Positions 1 to 5,119 of a stretch of DNA of 5,119 nucleotides are shown here, in pieces. The notes beneath the pieces were generated by a model. That model did not search any database. It saw nothing but the letters and a program-made list of their open reading frames with translations, and was not told the DNA's origin. The stretch is from NCBI GenBank assembly GCA_002422955.1, contig DITY01000342.1, forward strand, positions 1-5,119. Reading direction: 5' to 3'. Every line of letters starts with the position of its first letter. Within the stretch, counting starts at the first letter, position 1. Source of the DNA: Planctomycetaceae bacterium UBA6172 (GTDB lineage Bacteria > Planctomycetota > Planctomycetia > Pirellulales > Pirellulaceae). Position numbers and translations under genes: made by a program.

Positions 1-278
1 AGTCTCTGCGACTTCCGCTTCGTCCGAACCCAAATTTTAGGTAGCGGAACTCGCCAAGGGTTTCGGCCGCAACCTAATTTTAAGGTGTAACAAAGCTCTA
101 GCGGGTGCCGCTTTCTACTAGCCCGATCGTCGCATAACCGTACCAACCGGCACTGCCCGAGTACTCGGTCGATCCGGACCCGCCTCTTGACCGAAATCGA
201 CGAAGCTGGCCGATAGAACTTGCCGATTTCCAGCGGTGTGCAGCGATAGCGCGGTCCTCGTTGGCTGGATGATCGAGA
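1..278. other. Upstream region without a supportable gene
   Basis: No complete gene is seen here. All three forward frames entering from the left edge soon stop: TAG at 38-40, a TAG at about 42-44, and TAA at 88-90. The frame ending at 38-40 reads VSATSASSEPKF and could be the tail of an upstream plus-strand gene, but it is too short to claim. The segment 30-95 is richer in A and T than its surroundings and holds two similar words, AATTTTAGGT at 33-42 and AATTTTAAGGT at 76-86. The second lies inside an imperfect palindrome with arms ACCT (72-75) and AGGT (83-86). This is where a promoter for the efflux gene would be expected, but I could not define convincing -35 and -10 boxes. A minus-strand frame stays open through 98-278, but it has no start codon outside the efflux gene and no recognisable protein content. 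Confidence 0.4.
157..168. promoter_or_regulatory. 12-bp perfect palindrome, candidate operator
   Basis: CCGAGTACTCGG is its own reverse complement and lies about 110 bases before the start codon of the efflux gene, in non-coding DNA. Symmetric sites like this are often bound by dimeric regulators, and efflux genes are commonly controlled by such proteins. A 12-bp palindrome can arise by chance in GC-rich DNA, and there is no second copy or adjacent regulator gene in the window, so the assignment is speculative. Confidence 0.2.
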
Positions 279-1652
279 ATGATGAAGTTCACCGAAGTGC
301 GACGCTCAAGTCGGCGGGCCTGGGGGATCCCACGGATCCGCCGGGAACTGTTGGTCGGCTTGATCCTGATCGCGTCCGGGCAGCAGGCCTTGGGCCAGAC
401 CGCCGACTCGCCGGCTTCTCCGTCCGACGTGCAGGTTACGATCCCCGAGTCGCCTCCGTTGCCCGTGATCCAGGCCTCGAGCGAATTGGAGCGGATGGTC
501 GCGTTCGCGATCTCGCAGCACCCGGAATTGGCGGGGGCCGCTGCCGACGTCAGCCGCGAAGTCGGCCTGCGGATCCAATCGACGCGCAAGCCCAACCCCT
601 GGGTCGGATACGCGGGGACCGAAATCGGCAACGAAGGTCGCGCCGGCCAGCAAGGGGTCTACGTTTCACAAGAATGGATCACGGCGGGTAAGCGGGGATT
701 GGCCGACTACATCGGCGGTTGGCGGACGCGAGCCGCGGAAGAGCGGCGGGAACTCGCCCGCCTGCGGGTCAGCCGCCGGGTCGGGACACAGTACTGGATG
801 ATGGTCGCGGCCCGCCGCCGAGTGGAATTGCTCACCGAACTCGAGGCCCTGCTGCAGGACGCCGTGCGGGTCAATCAGTCGTTGGAAGAAGCCGCCGAAG
901 TCGATCGAGGCACGGTTCTGCAGGCGCAGCTGGAGAAGGGGCAAGTCGTGGCGTCGAAGCGGCAGGCCGAGGCCGATTTGCGAGCCCGTTCCGCCGCCCT
1001 GGCCGCGACGCTGGGGGTGGACGTGCCGTTCATCGCGGGCATCGCGTCCGACCCGTGGCCCGAACCGCGGACCCTGATGAGCTCCAGCGATTCCGGGTCG
1101 CTCGATCTGATGGTCGGCGAACCTTACCTCGCCAGTCCCGAATTGACCGAAGCGCACGCGTTGATCGAGGCGGCGCGGTGCGAATTGCGGCTCGCCGAAA
1201 CGCAGATCATCTCCAACGTCGACAGCTACGCATCGGTGCAGCAGGATACCTCCACCAACGACACGATCGTCAGCATGCAGATCGGCATGGCGTTGCCCGT
1301 CCACGATCGCAAGACGGGGCTGGTGCGGGCGGCCCGCGCCGAGTTGACGAAGCTGGAGTCCGAGTTCGCGCGGCGAGAACGCGACCTGGCGGGGCGGTGG
1401 GCCGCGGCGACCGGCGAGTATCAATCGGCCTGGGAATTGGTCCGCGCCATCGAAGAGGAATTGCTGACCACGGCCCAGCAGCGATACGAATTGGCGCGGC
1501 GGGCGCAGCAGCAGGGCGAAATCAATTACCTGGAGCTGCTGTTGGCCCAGCGGTCGTTCCTCGCGGTCCGCGAAGCCGCCTTGGAAGCGCGGCAGCAAGC
1601 CGCGATCGCCGCTGTCCAACTCGAAGCGTTGGTCGTGCAAGACAGCCCCTGA
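279..1652 (+). CDS. TolC/CzcC-family outer membrane efflux protein
   Basis: Predicted outer-membrane exit duct of a tripartite efflux or type I secretion system, trimeric in the family and reaching through the periplasm. The start is well fixed: an in-frame TGA at 270-272 lies two codons before ATG 279, and a second ATG follows at 282. No strong ribosome binding site is visible. Residues 1-39 look like a signal peptide, with an arginine-rich start, a hydrophobic core (LLVGLILIA, 24-32) and likely cleavage after ALG39. Two outer membrane efflux repeats follow, about 68-247 (opening HPEL at 81) and 285-452 (opening SPEL at 286). Each has long Ala/Glu/Arg-rich helices; GEINYLELLLAQRS (413-426) is a typical family motif. 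The segment SQEWITAGKRGL (130-141) resembles the SQ..xxxGKR region of CzcC/CusC-type metal-efflux proteins. At 457 aa it is of normal length. The substrate is unknown, since no pump or adaptor gene is adjacent on the visible side. Family confident, metal specificity not. Confidence 0.9.
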   Translation: MMKFTEVRRSSRRAWGIPRIRRELLVGLILIASGQQALGQTADSPASPSDVQVTIPESPPLPVIQASSELERMVAFAISQHPELAGAAADVSREVGLRIQSTRKPNPWVGYAGTEIGNEGRAGQQGVYVSQEWITAGKRGLADYIGGWRTRAAEERRELARLRVSRRVGTQYWMMVAARRRVELLTELEALLQDAVRVNQSLEEAAEVDRGTVLQAQLEKGQVVASKRQAEADLRARSAALAATLGVDVPFIAGIASDPWPEPRTLMSSSDSGSLDLMVGEPYLASPELTEAHALIEAARCELRLAETQIISNVDSYASVQQDTSTNDTIVSMQIGMALPVHDRKTGLVRAARAELTKLESEFARRERDLAGRWAAATGEYQSAWELVRAIEEELLTTAQQRYELARRAQQQGEINYLELLLAQRSFLAVREAALEARQQAAIAAVQLEALVVQDSP

Positions 1653-1684
1653 GCCGGGCCGAACATGGTTTACCGCACGCTCAG
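1649..1684. terminator. Inverted repeat over two converging stop codons
   Basis: CTGAGC (1649-1654) and GCTCAG (1679-1684) form a 6-bp perfect inverted repeat with a 24-base loop. Each arm contains the TGA stop codon of one of the two converging genes. It could act as a weak bidirectional terminator or simply reflect the two stop codons facing each other. There is no T-run on either side, the loop is long, and I see no better terminator in the 28 bases between the genes. Confidence 0.2.
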
Positions 1685-3084
1685 CCTGGCGACGCGACCA
1701 GGCAGTGCCGGTTGGCCATGCTGATGCCGCTCAGGATCGCGCCGACAATCCCGACGAAGCCCTGATCGGTGCCGCAGAGGAACAGGTTGCTGAGGTGCGT
1801 CGTGCCATCCAACCGCTTGTCCGGCGCGCCATAGACCGCCCCGTTGTCGTGCCAGGTGAAACGGCGGATCGTCTTGGGGGTGAAGACGTCGGTGGCGATC
1901 GTCAGCCGGCGAAAATCCGGCATGAAGCGGACGGCCGATTCGACCGCCGCTTCGTACTGCGCGATCTTCTCGGCCCGGTACTGCGGTTCCGGCAACGCGC
2001 TCCAGCGATCGTGATTCGCCAGCGTCGTGATCCGGATCACCCCGTCCGGCAGGTTCCCTTCGGAGCTGGTGTAGCGGTAATTGTTCGGCGAGCAGATCAC
2101 GCCGGTCCGCACGTCGCAGAGCGAATGCTCGGGCTTCCGCCAATGAAAGGTGTCGCTGTCGTTGTAGAACACGATCGTGCGATCGAAGCCGAAATCCTGG
2201 GGCTGCTTGTCGAGGATCGAAATCGACTCGATGAAGCTGAGTTGGCCAGCCGTGGCGACGTCGACTTCGCTGATGTCGTCACACAGCCGTAACGTCTCGA
2301 TCGTGCCGGCGGAGGAGAGGATTCGGCGACCGGCGATTTCGGTGCCATCATCCAAGACGACGCCGACCGCGCGGCCGTCCTCGACATGGATCCGCGACAC
2401 GCCGCTGCGGAGTTTCAATTCGCCCCCCAAGCCGCGGAACTTGCGGACCAGATTCTTGAGGATCACCCGCACGCCCTTGAAAGGCCTGGCGAACCCTTCC
2501 AAATAACAGGCGCGGAACATGATGCAAAACTGGCCGTAGTCCATGTCCTCTTCGCGGGCGTTGCCGTACCACATCAGCGGGCAGAGCAGCATCTCGCGGA
2601 GCAGCGGATCGGGGATCAGCCCTTCGAGCACCCGCCGGGCGCTGAGGTTGAATTGCGGCTCGTCACCGGCCAGGTCGTCGTAATCGAGCAGCGTTAGGCA
2701 GAGCTTGCGAAAGCCGTCGATGCAGCTGGGAAAATGCCGCGCGATTTCGCTTTCCAGCAGCCCGATGTCGTTGCCGAAATCGAGCTGGGCATCCGGAAAG
2801 CGGATCGAGGAGCCGATCTGCTCCGCCAGGGCGAAGTCTTCCCAACTGAACCGCAACTGGCGGATCAGCTTGGCCAGCGGACCGCGTTTGGTCCCCTTGC
2901 GGGCGAAGTTGGTCATCGCATGCAGGCCGACGTCGTAGTCGCGTCCGCCGGCGCGATAGAACGAGTTCAACCCGCCGATCGTGTAATGACGTTCGAGAAC
3001 ACAGACACGCTGGTCAAAGTGTGCCAAGCGAATGCCAGCGGCCAAGCCGCTCATCCCGGCACCGATGATGATCGTGTCGTACAT
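1681..3084 (-). CDS. CrtI/carotenoid-isomerase-like FAD oxidoreductase
   Basis: Flavin-dependent amine-oxidase-fold enzyme of the phytoene desaturase, carotenoid isomerase and retinol saturase group, which add, remove or rearrange double bonds in long hydrophobic chains. Visible features: a Rossmann FAD site GAGMSG (8-13) with the ribose-binding acid E31 after the second strand; the second glycine pair GG at 37-38; the DVGLH segment at 51-55; a mid-protein block LRSGVSRIHVEDGRAVGV (225-242), typical of the family; and a C-terminal flavin-binding segment LFLCGTDQGFVGIVG (434-448). There is no signal peptide; like its relatives it may associate with the membrane peripherally. At 467 aa it is slightly short for CrtI (about 500). 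ATG 3084 puts the dinucleotide-binding strand at the extreme N-terminus, as expected. It begins 9 bases after the ACP stop, so the two are almost surely cotranscribed, and this suggests an acyl or polyene substrate from the same pathway rather than phytoene. The exact reaction is unknown. Confidence 0.88.
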   Translation of the reverse strand: MYDTIIIGAGMSGLAAGIRLAHFDQRVCVLERHYTIGGLNSFYRAGGRDYDVGLHAMTNFARKGTKRGPLAKLIRQLRFSWEDFALAEQIGSSIRFPDAQLDFGNDIGLLESEIARHFPSCIDGFRKLCLTLLDYDDLAGDEPQFNLSARRVLEGLIPDPLLREMLLCPLMWYGNAREEDMDYGQFCIMFRACYLEGFARPFKGVRVILKNLVRKFRGLGGELKLRSGVSRIHVEDGRAVGVVLDDGTEIAGRRILSSAGTIETLRLCDDISEVDVATAGQLSFIESISILDKQPQDFGFDRTIVFYNDSDTFHWRKPEHSLCDVRTGVICSPNNYRYTSSEGNLPDGVIRITTLANHDRWSALPEPQYRAEKIAQYEAAVESAVRFMPDFRRLTIATDVFTPKTIRRFTWHDNGAVYGAPDKRLDGTTHLSNLFLCGTDQGFVGIVGAILSGISMANRHCLVASPG

Positions 3085-3093
3085 GCCCAGTCT

Positions 3094-3354
3094 TTAAGCC
3101 TTGACGATGTCCCGCATTTTCGGCTCGAGGTAGGTCACCGTCGTCAACATGCTGGCGAGGTTTCCGTAGTCTTCCTCGGGGATCTGAACGCGATGTCGCT
3201 TGCGGAGTTCCATGACGATGTCGAGGAAGTCCATGCTGTCGAGCTCCAGTTGTTCGCGAAAGCTGACGTCATCAACGAGCTCGTCCAGATTCTCATCCGG
3301 CGCGATGTCGCCGAGGATGTCGATGATCTCTTCGCGAATTTCGGCGGGACTCAT
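3094..3354 (-). CDS. Acyl carrier protein
   Basis: Small acidic carrier protein of 86 aa (E. coli AcpP is 78). It should carry a growing acyl chain on a phosphopantetheine arm attached to Ser40, in the motif ELDSMDF (37-43). This is the usual DSL site with Met in place of Leu. Helix I lies in about 4-16, helix II in 41-53 (DFLDIVMELRKR), and the region after it (QIPEEDYGNLASM, 57-69) matches the end of ACP folds. The N-terminal half is strongly acidic (DENLDELVDD, 20-29), as expected for docking to basic patches on ketosynthases. The C-terminus is slightly longer and more basic than AcpP. It sits between the ketosynthase and the FAD oxidoreductase, which makes it a dedicated carrier rather than the housekeeping ACP; a housekeeping acpP would usually lie next to fabF/fabG. 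A weak GGAG lies 12 bases before the ATG. It needs a phosphopantetheinyl transferase, not present here. Confidence 0.92.
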   Translation of the reverse strand: MSPAEIREEIIDILGDIAPDENLDELVDDVSFREQLELDSMDFLDIVMELRKRHRVQIPEEDYGNLASMLTTVTYLEPKMRDIVKA

Positions 3355-3486
3355 GGGCGTTGGGTACTCCGTTTAGCGAGCCAAGGCGATTGGGATTGGG
3401 TAAAGACGTAATCTTAGCAGTGATCGCGGCCCGGCGAAGGGGAATCCGAAAAAGCCGGGTCGCTTGGGGCGGGGAACGGGCAGCTC
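3355..3486 (-). other. Gap between ketosynthase and ACP genes, with hairpin
   Basis: This 132-base stretch inside the likely operon has no convincing gene. Read on the minus strand it holds a 6-bp perfect stem, CCCGGC (3459-3454) and GCCGGG (3435-3430), around an 18-base loop that starts with five Ts. The T-run is in the loop rather than after the stem, so it is not a standard terminator; it could tune the ratio of carrier protein to ketosynthase. Further on, TAAGAT (about 3416-3411) could serve as the -10 box of a second promoter for ACP and the oxidoreductase, but the -35 match (TTCGCC) is poor. Confidence 0.25.
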
Positions 3487-4764
3487 TCAAACGCGGCGGA
3501 TGATCACGACCGAATTGATGCCGAGCATGCCGAAGGAGTTGTTGAGGATGTAATCGACCCCCGCGGCCTGTTCGGCCTGCCCGGTCACCAGACCCGGCAG
3601 GTGACATTGGGGGTCGAGGTTGTCGACGTTGATCGTCGGATGCACCACGCCGTCGCGGAAGGCGGGCAGGTTGCCGGCCAATTCCAACGCCCCGGCCGCA
3701 CCCATCGCGTGACCGATGAAGCTCTTGGTGTTGTTGATCCGGACCGATTTGCATTCGCCGAATACGCTCCGCAGGGCCACGCATTCCTGGGAGTCGCCGC
3801 TGCTGGTGCCGGTCGCGTGGGTGCTGACGATGTCGATGTCTTCGGGTTCCAACCCGGCCCGGTTGAGCGCCAAGCGGACGCATTGGGCTTGCCGCTCGGG
3901 GTTGGGCAACACGAAGTCGGTCGCGTCGGTGTTGATCGCGTATCCGGCCAGCTCGCCGTAGATCTCCGCCCCTCGCTTCCGCGCGTCGCTGAGCCGTTCC
4001 AAGACGTAAATGCAACTCCCTTCGGCGACCACGATCCCGTTCCGGTCGCGGTCGAAAGGACGGCTGGCCTGCGTCGGGTCGCTATGCCTGGCGAGCGCGT
4101 TTTGGCTGTTGAAGCTGGCGAAAATGCCGAACGTGTGAATGCTCTCGCTGGTGCCACCGGCCAGGGCGACATCGCACTCGTCCAGCCGCAGCATCTGGGC
4201 CCCTTGGATGATCCCGGCGTTGCCGGCGGCGCAGGCCGCGCCGATGGTGTAGTGCGGGCCGGTGACGCCCAAGTTCAATGCGATCTCGCCCGCCGGGTTG
4301 TTCGCGACCGTCCGCGGGTTGTGGTGATGCGACCAGACCGACGTGTCGTAATCGAACCCCTTGATCTGGAAAATCTCATTCTCGGTCTCGACGTTGCCGT
4401 GCTCGGTCACGCCGATGTAGATCCCGACCCGAGACCGCTCGACGTTGTCCCACTCCAAGCCGCTGTGCCGGATCGCTTCGTTGGCGGCGTAAATCCCGAT
4501 GCTGCCGGCGCGGGTCCCGCGGCGGAGATCCTTCTTCGTCTGGTAGCGGAGCGAATCGTAGTCACAGACACCGGCCAAGGTCGCGCCGAAATAGCGGACC
4601 TCGTACTCGCGAACGCCGCTTCGGTTCTCCAGCAACGCCTGGCGATAGGATTGCCAGTCGTTGCCGTTGGGCGCGGTCAAGCCGATACCGGTGATCACGA
4701 TTCGCTGGGTATCGGGCAACGACTCGATTCGGGAAGGGGCGATCACGACGAATCCAAAGTCCAC
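3487..4764 (-). CDS. FabF-like beta-ketoacyl-ACP synthase
   Basis: Condensing enzyme of the thiolase fold that joins an acyl chain held on its cysteine to a malonyl-ACP unit with loss of CO2. The Cys-His-His triad is complete: Cys178 in GAACAAGN (175-182), His316 in STHATGTSSGD (314-324) and His352 in SFIGHAMGAAG (348-358), with the companion Lys347. The N-terminal strand RIVITGIGLTAPNG (21-34) and the C-terminal NNSFGMLGINS (408-418) bound a normal catalytic domain; 425 aa is close to FabF (about 413). The active cysteine argues against a chain-length-factor or decarboxylase-only role. The gating loop GFGGTN of FabF is GMLGIN here. No start is clear: GTG 4764 is the farthest upstream candidate because an in-frame stop lies at 4812-4810, but GTG 4746 or TTG 4719 (giving LPDTQRIVITG) also fit, and the last matches the usual family N-terminus best. 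It is the first gene of the ACP/oxidoreductase set and probably dedicated to a special lipid or polyene. A housekeeping FabF is less likely. Confidence 0.9.
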   Translation of the reverse strand: MDFGFVVIAPSRIESLPDTQRIVITGIGLTAPNGNDWQSYRQALLENRSGVREYEVRYFGATLAGVCDYDSLRYQTKKDLRRGTRAGSIGIYAANEAIRHSGLEWDNVERSRVGIYIGVTEHGNVETENEIFQIKGFDYDTSVWSHHHNPRTVANNPAGEIALNLGVTGPHYTIGAACAAGNAGIIQGAQMLRLDECDVALAGGTSESIHTFGIFASFNSQNALARHSDPTQASRPFDRDRNGIVVAEGSCIYVLERLSDARKRGAEIYGELAGYAINTDATDFVLPNPERQAQCVRLALNRAGLEPEDIDIVSTHATGTSSGDSQECVALRSVFGECKSVRINNTKSFIGHAMGAAGALELAGNLPAFRDGVVHPTINVDNLDPQCHLPGLVTGQAEQAAGVDYILNNSFGMLGINSVVIIRRV

Positions 4765-4815
4765 GAAAATAAAGGGGCTCTCGGGCGCGTCGATTGGCGT
4801 CGCCCGTAATCAAAA

Positions 4816-4842
4816 CGTATACGGTCGAGCGATTTTTGACAA
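4816..4842 (-). promoter_or_regulatory. Possible promoter of the ketosynthase operon
   Basis: On the minus strand, TTGTCA (4842-4837) is one base from the sigma-70 type -35 consensus. Downstream lie TATACG (4821-4816), with a 15-base spacer, or the overlapping TACGTT (4819-4814), with the usual 17. CGTATACG (4816-4823) is also an 8-bp palindrome. The site is about 50 bases before GTG 4764 and 95 before TTG 4719. The -10 matches are moderate, and promoter rules in planctomycetes are poorly defined, so this is only a candidate. Confidence 0.25.
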
Positions 4843-4864
4843 TCAGCGCCGCACCGGGTATTCA

Positions 4865-4890
4865 GCCGCGGGGTCGGCGATTTGCGCGGC
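4865..4890 (-). terminator. Weak GC-rich hairpin after the partial gene
   Basis: On the minus strand, starting 8 bases past the stop of the right-edge gene, GCCGCG (4890-4885) and CGCGGC (4870-4865) form a 6-bp perfect stem with a 14-base loop. It could help end that transcript before the ketosynthase operon, but no T-run follows, so a factor-independent terminator is not established. Confidence 0.2.
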
Positions 4891-4897
4891 GGATCGT

Positions 4898-5119
4898 TCA
4901 ACGGACGGCTAACGCGTAAACGAGGCACAGCAGGGCCAAGACGGACAGGATGACGACGATTTTTCCCCAGGAAACCTCCGGCCGGGCCTTGCCGCCAAGC
5001 CTCGCTGCGATCTGGTCGCGGAGCATCCGCCGCCCCAGATCGCTGACCTGCCCGGCCGACACGTCCTTGGGGCTCGTTTCGCCGCCGATTTTATCCGCCC
5101 GCTCACGAAGCTGGTATTT
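4898..5119 (-). CDS. C-terminal part of a membrane-anchored protein, unknown
   Basis: The last 73 codons of a gene that enters from the right edge; its start lies outside the window. The frame is open from the window edge to TGA 4900-4898, and about 58 of 73 codons end in G or C, like the neighbouring genes, which supports real coding. The visible part is a charged, soluble-looking stretch (QLRERADKIGGETS, then LGRRMLRDQIAARLGG) followed by one hydrophobic helix, IVVILSVLALLCLVYALAV, ending one residue before the stop. This is the layout of a tail-anchored or C-terminally anchored inner membrane protein with most of its mass in the cytoplasm. I do not recognise the family. It shares orientation with the ketosynthase but is 133 bases upstream, with a hairpin and possible promoter between, so membership of the same operon is uncertain. 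The only in-frame ATG (residue 32 of the visible part) would leave a 42-residue protein and is an unlikely start. Confidence 0.65.
   Translation of the reverse strand, partial: KYQLRERADKIGGETSPKDVSAGQVSDLGRRMLRDQIAARLGGKARPEVSWGKIVVILSVLALLCLVYALAVR

Noticed and set aside
98..631. 177-codon minus-strand frame covering the region before the efflux gene
   Set aside because: Most of it is antisense to the efflux gene. The part outside (98-278) has no start codon of its own and no family-like composition.
666..1640. 324-codon minus-strand open frame opposite the efflux gene
   Set aside because: It is antisense to a clear TolC-family protein, with low-complexity Arg/Gly/Gln-rich translation and no domain signal.
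719..1765. 348-codon plus-strand frame overlapping the efflux gene
   Set aside because: It is an out-of-frame shadow, very rich in Arg, Gly and Ala, and it runs past the efflux stop into the antisense of the oxidoreductase.
1681..3084. Assignment of the flavoprotein as phytoene desaturase crtI
   Set aside because: Fold and FAD motifs fit the wider family, but there is no phytoene synthase or other carotenoid gene here and the neighbours are a ketosynthase and an ACP, so the gene symbol would overstate the evidence.
3601..4809. 402-codon plus-strand open frame opposite the ketosynthase
   Set aside because: It is the antisense shadow of a well-supported ketosynthase with all catalytic motifs. 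Long antisense frames are expected in DNA with high third-position GC, and its translation shows no recognisable domain.
4909..5106. 65-codon minus-strand frame at the right edge
   Set aside because: It overlaps the frame ending at 4898, which has better codon use and a clear membrane helix. This one is Arg/Ser/Cys-rich without recognisable structure.
1..5119. CRISPR arrays, tRNA or rRNA genes, insertion sequences, phage genes
   Set aside because: No regularly spaced repeats, cloverleaf-like segments, terminal inverted repeats or transposase-like proteins were seen on reading both strands.

Overview
The window is high-GC bacterial DNA with dense coding and strong G/C preference at third codon positions. 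The proteins look most like those of Planctomycetota, probably Pirellulales. That placement rests on remembered resemblance of the ketosynthase (NNSFGMLGINS and HATGT motifs), the FAD oxidoreductase (MYDTIIIGAGMSGLAAGIRL start) and the TolC-type protein to planctomycete homologues. No search was run.

Left part (1-1652): about 280 bases with no supportable gene, including an AT-richer patch and a 12-bp perfect palindrome, lead into a plus-strand gene for a secreted outer-membrane efflux protein of the TolC/CzcC family (279-1652). Its inner-membrane pump and periplasmic adaptor are not in the window.

Central and right part (1681-4764): three minus-strand genes read in the order beta-ketoacyl-ACP synthase (4764-3487), acyl carrier protein (3354-3094) and CrtI/carotenoid-isomerase-like FAD oxidoreductase (3084-1681). 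They converge on the efflux gene, with only 28 bases between the stop codons. The last two are 9 bases apart. The set reads as a small fatty-acid/polyketide-type module: the ketosynthase extends a chain on the dedicated carrier protein, and the flavoprotein probably desaturates, saturates or isomerises the chain or a product of it. No ketoreductase, dehydratase, acyltransferase or phosphopantetheinyl transferase lies in the window, so these would have to come from elsewhere or from housekeeping fatty acid synthesis. The combination of FabF-type enzyme, ACP and CrtI-like enzyme recalls the candidate ladderane-lipid clusters of anammox planctomycetes, but the product here cannot be read from the sequence.

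Right edge (4898-5119): the C-terminal 73 codons of another minus-strand gene, ending in a single hydrophobic helix three residues or fewer from the stop. It is separated from the ketosynthase by about 130 bases that hold a weak hairpin and a possible promoter. No tRNA, rRNA, CRISPR array, insertion sequence or phage gene was seen.
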